A model generated the notes under the pieces. It made no database searches. It worked only from the letters and a program-made list of their open reading frames with translations, and had not been told where the DNA came from. Below, piece by piece: positions 53,434 through 64,000 of a DNA stretch of 64,000 bases. This stretch comes from Rapana venosa (Eukaryota; Mollusca; Gastropoda; Neogastropoda; Muricidae): contig CM054145.1 in assembly GCA_028751875.1 (NCBI GenBank), positions 46,720,307 to 46,784,306 of the forward strand. Direction: 5' to 3'. A program made the position numbers and the translations under genes. The number at the start of each line of letters is the position of its first letter. Position 1 is the stretch's first letter.

Positions 53434-53713
53434 TGTTTGGATTCAGTTCTGCAATTTGCTGAGCCCCAAGTTTACTGATGGTATATCTCAAGAAAAACCA
53501 CTGTGCCCACTCCTGCTTAAAAGTTATGCCTTTAGTGACACAGAGATGCAGCAATGTTTCAAAGTGAGCTTTTGTCATATCGAAAGGAGAGATGTGACCT
53601 TTTCGTGACAACTCTTTCCAAGGGAAATAAGTAACGAATTTGCTTGCATCGTCTTCTCTTGAATGCTTTTTGGTGTTACGCGCGTAAGCCTCTTTTAATA
53701 TCCAGTCTTTCAT
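53370..53713 (-). CDS. Overlapping upstream reading frame, unknown protein
   Basis: From ATG at 53713 an open frame reads MKDWILKEAYARNTKKHSRE, SKFVTYFPWKELSRKGHISP and HFETLLHLCVTKGITFKQEW. It stays open to 53261. A consensus donor CCGGG|gtacgt lies at 53370. Its last part overlaps the MTRES1-like exon 1 in a different frame. Its composition looks protein-like, but I do not recognise a family. It could be an upstream ORF, the first exon of another transcript, or chance. Confidence 0.35.
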
Positions 53714-55135
53714 TCCGCAGAGTTTTCTTATTATAATATTATAGCCATTCAGACCAAACTGCTACACTGACTGAAAAAAGGGTTCTTCAGAGTGAAGCTC
53801 CTAATGAGCGTCATTATTTACACCTCAGCGGCTTGTCTGGCTTCAGGCTTGGTGCAACCACAAACATCCTGTAATTGTATAAACAGCTCAGTGGGTGCAT
53901 CCCAAAACAACCTTATAAATATTGGGATTCGGCCATCAAATTGCAGGACTCTGCCTAATTTCTCATGTTCCCCTTATTATCCCAGCCAAGCCTGTCAATG
54001 AGATCTTTCCTCTGGAGTGAACATCAGTGCCGACTTCACTCTCCCCAAAAATCCTTTGGATGAGACTATAAACTGAGGTCCCATGTGTGTGAACGCTGGC
54101 AGAACATTTTGCACACGCGTCAAGACCCGTTCCTCTTTTCGGAAGAGTAGGCCATTGTGTGCCGGTGGAAACGGATGACAAAATTTACAAAACTGCATAC
54201 ACACGGGGACTGGATGAAAAAGCACATGAGTACTTATTCCATTATCCAAAGGAGAAAGTTTCTTTGCATGGGCAGTTATATGGTACAGTTGGGAAGTGTC
54301 CGTCGTGAGACAATGGTTGGGACTGATTTGGATAGGAGCTTAATAATTTATCTGTTTCGAGTCAGCAGGATATGCAGTTTCATTGATGGGAATGCTGAGG
54401 GCCTCTCAGTAGCAAGAGCATCTCCTCCTGGAAATTCTTCGCTAGGGATTCTCTCTTTTCTATCCCTCTTTTTTCTGCCTTGTTCCTTTTCTTCCTGTCA
54501 CCTTCCCATTGTCTATTTTCTGCCTTCTTGGTCTATTATCCTGCCTTACCACCTCAGAAAGACTTAAAAGATAGGCCTACCAGTTCTCACCAACATCGTT
54601 GTTAGATGTGCTGGGTTTGACTTTGTTAGGCACTTCATGGCAGCACAACACATTTTCGCTCATACGACAAACAGCAGTAACTTCTGTCCGAGCTTTGAAG
54701 AAGAAGATTAAATATTTATGAATAAAGCAGTGGGAGTTAATTTTCTACTTTAAATTTTGTAACCTTATACGATTATTGGCCAGATTCAGTGTTTGGCTCA
54801 GGCAGTGCAGTATTCCCAGTTCTGATGAAAAGTAAATTAAAACCCATTCTACCTTTCAGGGAAGTAGGCCATTGTGTGTCGGTAGGGACGAATGACAAAA
54901 TTGAAGAGACACATGCGCATTAGTGACGGGTTTAGAGATCATCCCCGAAGTCGGAATGCGGCTAACTTTTTGGAGGCAAATGGTTGCATACACAAAAATT
55001 AAAAATCTTAGAACTATAACAGAGAATTGAAATCGAACAGGGCCTAATTATTTTCATGTTGGGAGTTACATCCCTTGCAACAGTGAGGGCGCGCATGGTA
55101 ACAGAAGGAAGCACGTTGCTTTCTTGATTAAATGT
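53714..55135. other. Divergent intergenic region between MTRES1-like and CHORDC1
   Basis: The only clear content is SINE family 1 sequence (53997-54248 and 54865-54965) and a dispersed repeat relative of 16430-16530 (GCAGCACAACACATTTTCGC, 54600-54710). No further gene seen. Confidence 0.5.
53997..54248 (+). mobile_element. SINE family 1, headless copy
   Basis: CTGGAGTGAACATCAGTGCC, GATGAGACTATAAACTGAGG, GAGTAGGCCATTGTGTGCCG and TTATTCCATTATCC. Confidence 0.85.
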
Positions 55136-55148
55136 TTCCAGAACGTTC
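55136..55148 (+). promoter_or_regulatory. Heat-shock element upstream of CHORDC1
   Basis: TTCCAGAACGTTC is three perfect alternating HSF units (TTCnnGAAnnTTC), 24 bp before the ATG. Known: CHORDC1 is an HSP90 co-chaperone and a heat-shock-responsive gene in other animals. Inferred: HSF1 control here. No TATA box is evident. Confidence 0.6.
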
Positions 55149-55171
55149 GCAGAAGAGTTTGAGACAGAAGA

Positions 55172-55238
55172 ATGGCTCTCGAACAGTGCTACAATAAAGG
55201 CTGCGGTATAAAATTCAATCCCGAAGAAAACACAGACA
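55172..55238 (+). CDS. CHORDC1: CHORDC1 exon 1
   Basis: ATG to GACA|gtaagt, leaving in phase 1. It encodes [20 protein letters not shown] and then TD. The start matches the MALxCYNxGC start of vertebrate CHORDC1. Confidence 0.95.
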
Positions 55239-55276
55239 GTAAGTGTTCATTTACTAACCCATTTGCTCTCTCTCTC

Positions 55277-55315
<39 letters not shown>

Positions 55316-56014
55316 GTGCCTTGCTAATTTTGTCGTATGCCAGATCAAAGTTTTGAATCTCAGAACTTGTCAGAACTGATTCTGGCCCAGTAGTAAAGGA
55401 AATCAAGAGACCTAGACGTATACCTTTTCTCCCCAAATTTGAAAACTGGAATGAGGCAAAAGTCAACCCAACACTAACTTGTCATATGATAAGGAAAAAA
55501 CAGTGAACCATCAGAACCCTACACCCAAAACCGATTCCTTGGTCCGATTAGACTGTTACTTGACAAATTTCCTCCCAAATCCCATTGTGATTCTTGTTAG
55601 TTAATTTGTTGTTTCCTATATAATATGAAAGTAAAAAACATAAACATCTCTTTCTTATTCATAATTGTCTCTCTCCCTGCTGGTGTGTGTGTGTGTGTGT
55701 GTGTGTGTGTGATTCATCACTGTAAGTTGCATACACATGTGTCTTCATTTCAAATGAATGTCTGTTCACACTCAGTCATAAAATATACTAGTCTTTAGAC
55801 AGAGTCTGTTGCTGTATTAGTGTATACCTCATTTCCTGCATACATGTTTTAGACTTATTGCTTCAGTGTTTGTTTACACTTAGTTACAATAACTTACATT
55901 GTTTGTGTGTGGTGTGGGGGTGGTGATGTGTGTGTGTGTGTGTGAAGAGAGACACAGAGAGAGAGATTGTTTTAGTGTTTGTGTATACATCATGCCTCTG
56001 TGTGCATGCGCGTG

Positions 56015-56064
<50 letters not shown>

Positions 56065-59000
56065 TGTGTCACTGTGTGTGTGTGTGCGTCACTGTGAGAG
56101 AGAGAGAGAGATAGAGAGAGAGAGAGACTGTTTTAGTGTTTGTGTATACATGCCTCTGTCACTGTGTGTCTGCATGTGTGTGTGTGTGTTGCGTTCAGTT
56201 AGTGTATGTTGTGAGCATTCCTCATTTCCTGTGTGTTTCACTGTTTCAGTTCTTGTTGTTCATCATTATAGTTAATATAAACACCCCTGCCCCCTTCTCA
56301 TTCTCTACTACTGTATCATTTTTCTTGTGCCACCACACCAAGGTTGGTGAACATTTTAATGCATTCTCTGATTCTGTAAATCAATTAATCATTCATTTAA
56401 TAAATTGTTATTTATTCATTCACTGATCATTCAGATTTAAATGCAGCCATAGTAAATTTATTCATCAACATTGAAATACTTAAATAGAATCAAAGGATAT
56501 TTTGATACTGTGTGTAGCCTGTAGGGTTATTCAGTGTGTTCTACTTCTAACATAAAAACAGCTAAACAATGTATGTATCATAATATTGAATTGTGCATGT
56601 GATGCTAGAAAAAAATCAATTTAAAAAGCAATTAGTTTATTTGTGTTGCAGAGTCCTGTCAGTATCATCCAGGTGCTCCAGTGTTTCATGATGCCATGAA
56701 AGGATGGTCATGCTGCTCCAAACGTAGCACTGACTTCACAGAGTTCCTCAACTTTAAGGTGGGTATTGAAAAAAATTTTTTTGTTAAGTTTGTTCCTTTT
56801 TCTATTAAATGAAACTAATGAAAGAATTTTGAAGGTGAGTCTTGATTTTATTCCCAACCATTAACATAGTGAAGGTTTGATATATTGTGGACCTGATTCT
56901 GCATGTTGCTTTTTCTTTTCCATGCCCCTGTTTCATCTTCATAAGTTCATGTATACTATCTACAGATTTAAGTTCATGAATTTTAGTTTAACTATAGTGT
57001 ATCAGTGAGATTTAAAATTAAAACTGGGTTTTTATTTTGTTCCTGCAGGGATGTACGACTGGTCCACACAGCAATGTCAAACCACCAGAACCCCCAAAGC
57101 CAGAGAAAGATGAGACTGACAGCAAAGAGGTATGCGGTCAGTAAAGACTTGAGTTGAAAAGTTTCCTTACACTGCTGTGTCAAGGAAGAGATTTTTTTTG
57201 GGGTGGGGGGGGGGGGGGGGGGGGGGGTGGGGGTTGGTGTTTTTTTATTTTATTTTTTACTGTGGTTACTATAGCCCAGACCAAAAGCTTTCATGGTCTG
57301 TCACTGATGTAAGCTGTTTTGCTTGAAAATGTTGTTTTGCTTGAAAATGTTGTTTTGCTTCAAAAGGTTACATCGAACTTGTCTTCATCCATAACAAGCT
57401 TTTAGCATAACAATATGTATTGTCTTTTAAAAGAGAAAAAAATAATCCAAAGTCGTATTATGACTGCCTGTATGGTAAGGTACATGAAAACAGTCGTACA
57501 CACAAACTTCTCATCCAGTGCGTACTTACAGTCTCACAGTGATTCCCAAGTGAGGTGAGCGAGACAGAGTGCATATTCTGGATGACCCCTGGGGTGTTGA
57601 GCTGGGGAATGCACAACAACAACAACAACAGCAGCATATACTGTGGTTTGAAAGGAAAAGCAGTGTGATTCATGAAGGAACATGAATAAATCTGAAACTT
57701 GAAAGCCTGTGTGTCAGTGTTACATGACTTTTGTTTCAACATGAAAATATCATTTTTCTTTGACCCTGAAAATAAAAGAATAATGTACATTCATGAATTT
57801 TTTCACACAGGTCAAAACAGTTTCCTTCCTTTGTTAGCAAAAGCAATGTGTGTTAAACGCATTCCTAACCAGTTGGGTTATGCTCATTATTTTCAGTAGT
57901 AGAGCTTTCAATCATGTGATACACACCATTGGCATGTATACATGTTCTGATCAGTGGATGCATAAGGCCATTGGTGTGCGCTGGTTATTTGATGAATTGA
58001 GGAATTATTGGATGATCATATAGTGGTCTCCTCATAACTGTATTGAATTTGAAAAGATGGCTTTTTAGGAAATTAGTAAGAAAACAAACATGATGTATGT
58101 CATGTCTATTTCATGTTTTGTGGTCTTTTTATTTGTTCAAATTTTTTATTTTTTTATAGTTAAGTCATTGTCTATTGCATCATTACTCACCAGATATCAC
58201 AATATACATTCCTTCTCGTTCCCTCCGCTCTGCTGCAGATACCTTGTGCTTAAGAATACCTAGATTCAACCAGTCCACCGTTGGCGTTGCTCTTTCTTTG
58301 AATGACCTCCCTCTCTCCCTTCGACAAAAGCCTTCTTATGACACTTTTAAATCCGGCCTCAACTTGCTCAAGACACATTTATTTCAAACCTAAGATTCTC
58401 CCCTCTTGTTCCATCTCATTTTTGTCCCTGCCTTCAACAGCCAAAACCCCATCACCCTGCCAGAGTGTATAACCTTTATGTGTATGTGTGCGTGTGTGTA
58501 TACATTTAAATTTGTAAAAATTATTAATTGTAACTGGCTGCATGTGAATGAGTGGGATGAACTGAAAGTGCTTTGATTTGTTTTTTGCAAGATATGGCGC
58601 TATATAAATTCCATGTATTATTATTATTATTATTATTATTATCATCATTATTATTATTATATTGTATATCCATTATACATAAAGTTGATGCATTGTGCAA
58701 GTGTTATACACCTACTAGCCCATTGTATGAACATACTAATGAAGCATGCACAATCACTCACTGGAGAGGAATAGTCTGCCAGGTTTCATCGCCAAAGACA
58801 TACTGCCTGACCAGTTTTGTGAGGTACCCCAATGACTTCACATGTGCAGATTATGATTTGATACATATTAAAAAAAAGTCCTCCTAGTGCTGGCTAGTAA
58901 CTGCCTCAGTTGAATTATGCACACCGTTGTTCAGATGTGAATTATGTAACTTTTTTTTATAGTGTCCATTCATTTGAAAACCAGTAATGTGTGGTTTATC

Positions 59001-62000
59001 AATAACAAGTGCAGAATGATAAAAACATTGTCAAAGATAGGCTGGGACCTGATCATGTGGGACTAAAGTTCAAGGTGTAATTGCTTCAACTTTAAAAGTA
59101 TAAAGATCTATTTCAAAATTAGTGTTTTATTCATAGAATAAATGTTTCAAAAGATTGACTGCATCCTGATCATGTAAAACAACAGTTCATGTGCGACGTC
59201 CTTGAATGTTGAAATATTTCTTTCTTTCCTGTTTGTTTTTCTTTTGCAAGAGCTACAAAGTTTACCCATCGTAAGATTTTGCATATGCGACTGTTTGTAC
59301 CTACCATAAGGTAGCTGCATGCAGCATTCCAACTCCAGGGATATTTCGATGCCTTAGAGCAAGTTCGGTTTATCGGAAAAAATTAGCATTTTCCAATTTT
59401 TTTCATATTTGGTACAATTTACTGTAAACTTTCAGATGACAAAAGTATCAAATAAAAGTTGTATTAATTTCAAAGATATTTGAAGAAAACCTTTGTTGCA
59501 CAAAATTACCCTAGCAAATTTCACAGGGTACACTGGACTACTGCACAGCACCCCGCTTTTCCTCTAAATGCTTTAATGCGAATTATCTGGGACAGGGGTC
59601 AGCAACAGCGGACATCCAGCTGTGCAAACCTTTCTTGCCTAGGAGTGGATACACTTGGCTGCTGGGAAGGGTTTATGTAACACTGGCGGGCCTGAAGGTG
59701 GTGTGGTTGTTCCTGCTGAAAACTGATGGCTGGAATCAATGGAATGTGGTCTTACCTGGGAGAGAAGCGTCAATATTTTGTCTGCAAGCAAGGTGGTCTA
59801 CCCTCACTGCCAGTGTTTTTGCTATCTGGCCTTTACAGTAGGGTTTGTACAAATCTTAAAAAGCCCGAAAAGGCCCTGATTTTTGAAGATCCAAAATAAT
59901 GCCCCTAAAAAGCCCTAAAAATGATAGGTATGGCCCTGGAGGCCCTAAAAAGCCCTAAAACTGGGAACCATGAGTGAGAGTTTCTGTTGAAATGTAGATT
60001 AAACAAATATACAAAATAAAACTTATGAGAAATGAAAGCAAGAAGGGCGTCCAAAGATCGTATTATCGATGATAGAATGCCTGTCGTCTGCTATTCATGT
60101 CGCGCCATCTATTTTGCCAAGGGAGGTAATTTGCCTCCATTGGAAGTGCATATTCGCTTTGCTTTCACCAGTTATGTTTTACATGAGGAGGACTACCTAC
60201 CCCTATGGTATGTCCGTAATTTGTTCGGAAAATGATGTTTAACTATGGAACTGCGATCCTGAGTTAAAAAACCAAACAAACCAGTCTTCTGTTTATTGTA
60301 CTACAGTCCTCTACAGTCTTGGAATTTCAAGACATGGAGACTTCCATCACATCATGATTTTGATGTTTCACTGTGTGAAGATTTTAATTCATTGTGGTAT
60401 CTATGAATGATTGAAAGACATTTTATTCTAGAACTTAACTTGGATTTGTGTCAATAATCAATATCCAACATGCAGTTTTAGACAAGAAGACTTTGCTTTC
60501 ATGAGTTTGAGATTGGGTCATCAATGTAAACGTGTACACAGGTTCATAAATTTATACTTTGATACCCTGCAGCTAGGCCCTAAATTGGAAATAATGGCCC
60601 CTAAAAAAAGGCCCTAAATTTTTCCCCACCAAGTCTGTATGAACCCTGTACAGGAAATTCCATTTTCTACGCTAGCATAGCCTAGCATGGCTTTGAGAGG
60701 ACCAGAATTAGTGGACATCAAAGTTCCACATGCAGGCTGCTAGAAAATTCTGGGCAAGAACAGGCCACCAGTTGTAAAATTAATATGCATTTATGTGCTT
60801 TCTTCTACATGTATTAAAACATAAAGATGTTACGATAAAGATCGTATCAATACCCATTCTCTTTCCAAAAACTGAATACTTCCGTTCAATCCTCGATTTG
60901 TTCTGACCTTTCAAACTTTTCAAGTGAGTGTATTGCAAAACTTTTGAAAATGGCGGCTCTGTTGATAGACGTTGTTGCTCTAAGGCATTGATTTCTGATC
61001 TTAAAACCAGTACTTTTTCAAGAGCATTCACAGAATGAATATTTACCAACATCAACCATGACGTGTTCATTCTAGGTGATAGTGGTAGAAGCGCCCAGGC
61101 AACCGTTACCGAAAACCACCCAACCCTGCTGATCGTCCTCGAGCCGACGAACCCATGCAGAGGTTAAAGGTCAATGTGGCTGCTAGTTTGAAAAGCCAGC
61201 TGGAGAAGCTGAAGTTGGAGGACGAGTCTCAGAGTGAGAAGAATGGTGAGTGGGGGAGCATTGCTGGATGGGTGCAGAGTGCTGCTCAGCACTTTTGTCC
61301 CTTGTCTTTTGAAAGCAGCCGTCGATGTTCATGGTAATTTTCATGGTTTAATTGAGCACACATACCATAAGCTACAAGCTTGTTGTTGCTGTGATTCCAA
61401 ATGCTGTTTTGTTTTCAATGTTTATTCTCATGTCTTAATAAAATCTATTTAAACCAAGCAAGGGAAGAAACAAAAAAGAAGGAAAACATGATTTTAAAGT
61501 GTTTTCTTTTTTTTTTCTTCCTGTTTTCCCAGATAGAGGTCTTGTAGGCTTCACTTATGGTGAGGTTTTTGTGTTTGTGACTGTTTTTACCCACCGGTAA
61601 GGTAGCTGCATTCTGACTTCGGGAATGATGTTTTAACAGGACACTAGTGTGCATGTGGGTTTTTTTTTATGTGTTCTTTCCTGTACAAATGGGCTACTCT
61701 TCCAAAAGTTAGAACAGGTTTTTTTATGTATGCGCAAGATGTCCTGTGTGTGTTTGCTCATGGAACCTTGGTTTATAGTCTTATCCAAAGGACTGTGGAG
61801 TCAGTACTGATGATAACTCGTGAGGAAAAATGCTCTTGAACAGTCATTTTGGTGGTGGCTTGAACCTGGGCTTGATCTTGGGCCATCAAACTGCGAGCAA
61901 AATGCTCTGATCACTAGGCTTTCTCCCCCCCCTCCCCCCCACCTTCTCCCTGAAAAATGATTTGAATAGATGTGTGAACAAAAATATGTTTACAAGACAA

Positions 62001-63288
62001 GAAAGATATCCCCCCCTTCCCCCCGCCCAACTCCCCAAAGGAAAAATACAATATATGAAATATTCATATACATACCTGTGTGGATGCACACATGCATGTA
62101 TGCATGTATGTACACACGCACATGCACACACACATAATGCTTACATCAATCAATGCTGATTTTGATAAAGAATTTTTTTTTATCTTGTACTTTTGCAGAT
62201 GCAGACAACAAAGAGGTGGCAGTAGGAACGCAATGCACAAACAATGCCTGCTCCTGTGTAAGTAACTTGCCTGCCTGCATCTATTTTGAAACAGTACTAT
62301 AGATTTGAAATCCATCATTTTTAGTATCTCGTTATGGACTGCATTCTTGCATGTTGTATTTTTAGTGATGCTGCATTGGGAACCTTGGTCAACATTTTTT
62401 ACAGCACGATAGTTTGTGACCCAGTGTTGGGGGGGGGGTTGTATCTTTGTGGGTTGTTTTTTTTAGGGAAAAACATTTTCAAGTAATATAATTTTGATGT
62501 GTTTGGTGTTTTTTTCCAGTCGTACGCAGGACCAGAGAGTAATGAAGAAGACTGCCTCTTTCATCCTGGAATCCCTATATTCCATGAAGGGTAAGATAGT
62601 GGTTTTATACCATCTTGGTGTTTTGTGTATGCTGTTCATGGGGTTAGATATGAATGCTGACATTAAAAGTGATATTCATTAACTTGGATATGTGTTTTTA
62701 AACATGGTTGACTCTTTCGTTCAATCTTTCTTAGTCTTAGTAATTTTGTTGTTGTTGAGAGACATGAATTTTATAAGGTAGTTAATACTGTCTTTATTAA
62801 AATCTGCTTTTGAGTTTTGCAACAAAAGATGTGCGCATGCATGCATTAGTGTCTGTACACACACACACGTGTGTGTGTGTGCATTGGTGTGTATGTCTCT
62901 GTATGTGTATTTGTGTGCTTGTGTTTGAGCACACATGAGCATGCACACCAATGTGCATGTGTGCACATAGTGTATATCCTTTAGTTTATGAGCATGTGTG
63001 TGTATGTATGTGTCCATCTGTGTGTGTGTGTGTGCATGAGAGAGTCTGTCCATGCCTCTTATGTTGTGCATGCACATGTGCACACAGATGTGTGCATACA
63101 CAGGGGTGCTTACATGGAAATGTACCAGAGTGGTTAAGTTGTACAAGACTCTTGACAGTAAATGGTGTATTGTTTTGGGTTTCAGAATGAAGTACTGGTC
63201 GTGCTGCAATAGAAAAACCTCTGATTTTGACAACTTCCTAAAGCAAGAGGGCTGTACCACTGGCAAACATGCGTGGGTCAAAAGCAAG
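55172..63288 (+). CDS. CHORDC1: CHORDC1 (morgana/CHP-1) HSP90 co-chaperone, exons 1-7, 3'-incomplete
   Basis: Seven exons give 215 residues in one frame. CHORD domain 1 (about 6-65) has candidate zinc ligands C6, C11, C25, H28, C43, C44, C60 and H65 within [30 protein letters not shown] and GCTTGPHS. A proline-rich linker with RPRADEPM and a helix ([14 protein letters not shown]) follow. CHORD 2 (about 150-209) has [25 protein letters not shown] and [15 protein letters not shown]1 binds HSP90 and ROCK kinases and affects centrosome duplication. The C-terminal CS domain, about 115 residues in human, must lie beyond the window. The family call is firm. The linker between exons 3 and 4 is the only uncertain stretch. 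Confidence 0.95.
55263..55313. repeat. CT microsatellite
   Basis: CT run 25 bp after the CHORDC1 exon 1 donor. Confidence 0.9.
55683..56200. repeat. TG and GA microsatellites, CHORDC1 intron 1
   Basis: TG at 55684-55712, TG/GAGA at 55905-56195, with two copies of GAGAGAGA followed by CTGTTTTAGTGTTTGTGTAT-like sequence. Confidence 0.9.
56652..56758 (+). CDS. CHORDC1: CHORDC1 exon 2
   Basis: 107 nt, phase 1 to phase 0. It encodes [18 protein letters not shown] and then [17 protein letters not shown]. The acceptor is tgtgttgcag and the donor AAG|gtgggt. Confidence 0.96.
57049..57129 (+). CDS. CHORDC1: CHORDC1 exon 3
   Basis: 27 codons, phase 0-0. It encodes [20 protein letters not shown] and then DETDSKE, closing CHORD 1. 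The acceptor is gttcctgcag and the donor GAG|gtatgc. Confidence 0.95.
57195..57240. repeat. Poly-G tract
   Basis: About 30 G with few interruptions, inside CHORDC1 intron 3. Confidence 0.9.
57428..57630 (+). repeat. Dispersed repeat family 9 with (ACA)n tail
   Basis: ATTATGACTGCCTGTATGGT, TCTCACAGTGATTCCCAAGT and GGGGAATGCACAACAACAAC. It matches 52200-52405. Confidence 0.75.
58195..58660 (+). mobile_element. LINE 3' end, 5'-truncated
   Basis: Translates to [20 protein letters not shown] and [20 protein letters not shown]. It ends GCGCTATATAAATTCCATGT and (ATT)n. Same family as 7860-9254. Confidence 0.9.
59245..59350 (-). repeat. Dispersed repeat block, antisense
   Basis: GCAAGAGCTACAAAGTTTAC and CATAAGGTAGCTGCATGCAG, like 22920-23050. 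Confidence 0.5.
59840..60647. mobile_element. Putative hAT-type MITE
   Basis: Ends AGGGTTTGTACAAATCTT and the inverted AAGTCTGTATGAACCCT match except for a few bases. Both are followed inward by GGCCCTAAAAAGCCCTAAAA-type repeats. TACAG is present at both outer edges. hAT elements often begin CAGGGTT. No transposase frame is seen. Confidence 0.45.
61089..61245 (+). CDS. CHORDC1: CHORDC1 exon 4 (linker and helix)
   Basis: 157 nt, phase 0 to phase 1. It encodes [20 protein letters not shown] and then [18 protein letters not shown], aligning with [20 protein letters not shown]. The acceptor gatagtggtag is weak, and an in-frame TAG just before it limits the start. The AG at 61098 is an alternative. 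A small exon between 57130 and 61088 cannot be excluded. Confidence 0.8.
61535..61925 (-). mobile_element. SINE family 1 related copy with tRNA-like head, antisense
   Basis: GGTAAGGTAGCTGCATTCTG, GGGCTACTCTTCCAAAAGTT, TGGTTTATAGTCTTATCCAA, and the head reversed at 61850-61925 (CTGATCACTAGGCTTTCTCC). Confidence 0.75.
62199..62257 (+). CDS. CHORDC1: CHORDC1 exon 5 (start of CHORD 2)
   Basis: 59 nt, phase 1 to phase 0. It encodes [20 protein letters not shown]. The acceptor is acttttgcag and the donor TGT|gtaagt. Confidence 0.93.
62520..62590 (+). CDS. CHORDC1: CHORDC1 exon 6
   Basis: 71 nt, phase 0 to phase 2. It encodes [20 protein letters not shown] and then FHE. The acceptor is tttttttccag and the donor AAGG|gtaaga. 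Confidence 0.95.
62820..63100. repeat. TG/CATG compound microsatellite before exon 7
   Basis: Interrupted TG and TGCA runs. Confidence 0.85.
63186..63288 (+). CDS. CHORDC1: CHORDC1 exon 7
   Basis: 103 nt, phase 2 to phase 0. It encodes [20 protein letters not shown] and then [14 protein letters not shown]. The acceptor is gggtttcag and the donor AAG|gtaggg. Confidence 0.96.
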
Positions 63289-63304
63289 GTAGGGGTTCAA
63301 GTGT

Positions 63305-63476
63305 GTGCGTGCGTGTGTGTGTGTGTTGGGAAGGGAGGGGTAAGTGTGTGTGTGTGTTGGGAGGGGAGGGGTGAGTGTGTGTGTGTGTGTTGGGAGGGGA
63401 GGGGTGAGTGTGTGTGTGTGTGTGTGTTGGGAGGGGAGGGGTGAGTGTGTGTGTGTGTGTTGGGAGGGGAGGGTAA

Positions 63477-63500
<24 letters not shown>
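63305..63500. repeat. ~36-bp G/TG minisatellite after exon 7
   Basis: About five units of GTGTGTGTTGGGAGGGGAGG followed by GGTGA, then GA repeats. It starts about 17 bp after the donor. Confidence 0.9.
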
Positions 63501-63511
<11 letters not shown>

Positions 63512-63559
63512 TCTAATAAGTCGTATACTATGAAGGTTCTGTTCTTACACCAATCTACC

Positions 63560-64000
63560 GACAAGACAATACAATGCCACAAAACCATACAACGTAATGT
63601 TACACACAGCACCGTGCAGTAATGTTCAGTGCTGTCTAAGGGAGCAGCAAGCAGCAGAGGCCCATTCACTACACTATGCTATGCCACGCTGCACTACACC
63701 CCACATTCCACTCCATCCCACTCCATTGCACTCTACTACACTACACAGTACACTCCACTCCAACGCTACTCTACACTACACTACCCTTTGCTACCCTATA
63801 CTACACTACCTTACGCTTCGCTTCCAAACCGTACCCTACACAACACAATACGACACCGCACAGCTCTGTACAACACAACACTGTGCTGTGCCATGCCACA
63901 CTGCATGACACCACACACCCCATCACACCACATCCACACCACACCTACAGCATACCCTCGCCACACACCACACACCCCCTACACACTCACACACCCACAC
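63560..64000. repeat. Degenerate CACTA/CACAC low-complexity region
   Basis: CACTACACTA-, CATTCCACTCC- and ACACCACAC-like units to the window end. No gene seen. Confidence 0.75.

Noticed and set aside
59480..60235. Short plus-strand frames in CHORDC1 intron 3
   Set aside because: About 60 codons each, no splice sites or family resemblance; partly inside the putative hAT MITE.

Overview
The window is eukaryotic nuclear DNA. It has GC-rich coding exons with GT-AG introns, set in AT-rich introns crowded with CA/TG microsatellites, minisatellites, tRNA-derived SINEs and decayed non-LTR retrotransposons. The SINE at 24114-24545 and 29222-29625 contains phrases I associate with gastropod genomes (for example ACCCACGGCAACAAAAG and GGGAGAGCAGCCCGAATTTC). 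A gastropod mollusc is therefore my best guess, but that is inference.

Three protein-coding genes can be assembled by eye, with reading phase agreeing across every junction used. (1) Plus strand, 4697-37645: 21 exons of a TRPA-family ankyrin-repeat cation channel. The 1058 residues present include about 15 ankyrin repeats, S1-S6, the pore and the C-terminal helix. The N-terminus lies upstream or is unrecognised. A long, transposon-poor 3' UTR probably follows, to about 43050. (2) Minus strand, 53433 down to about 45780: a four-exon MTRES1-like (C6orf203-like) mitochondrial S4-domain protein. It has an apparent frameshift near its C-terminus and an overlapping upstream reading frame. (3) Plus strand, 55172 to beyond the window end: the first seven exons of CHORDC1 (morgana/CHP-1), an HSP90 co-chaperone, with a perfect three-unit heat-shock element 24 bp before its ATG.

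Region by region: 1-4180 is intron-like DNA with long CA arrays and one full SINE. 4184-4710 is a 32-bp array that copies the acceptor of the first recognised exon. 4904-37435 holds the TRPA introns with nested SINEs, LINE pieces and at least eight minisatellites. 37646-43050 is probable 3' UTR. 43050-45780 is intergenic. 45780-53713 is the MTRES1-like gene, with a LINE of about 2.4 kb in intron 1. 53714-55171 is the divergent intergenic region. 55172-64000 is CHORDC1.

I see no CRISPR, operon or defence-type system. The most unusual structure is in the TRPA gene. Two minisatellites are amplified copies of exon-intron boundaries (an acceptor at exon 1, a donor at exon 6), and at least four other arrays run up to splice junctions. 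Other acceptors are preceded by TG repeats or by transposon tails. A tRNA/5S-rRNA chimeric SINE, a paralogous empty site for a short LINE-tail insertion, and the loss of canonical electrophile-sensing cysteines in the channel also merit a second look.
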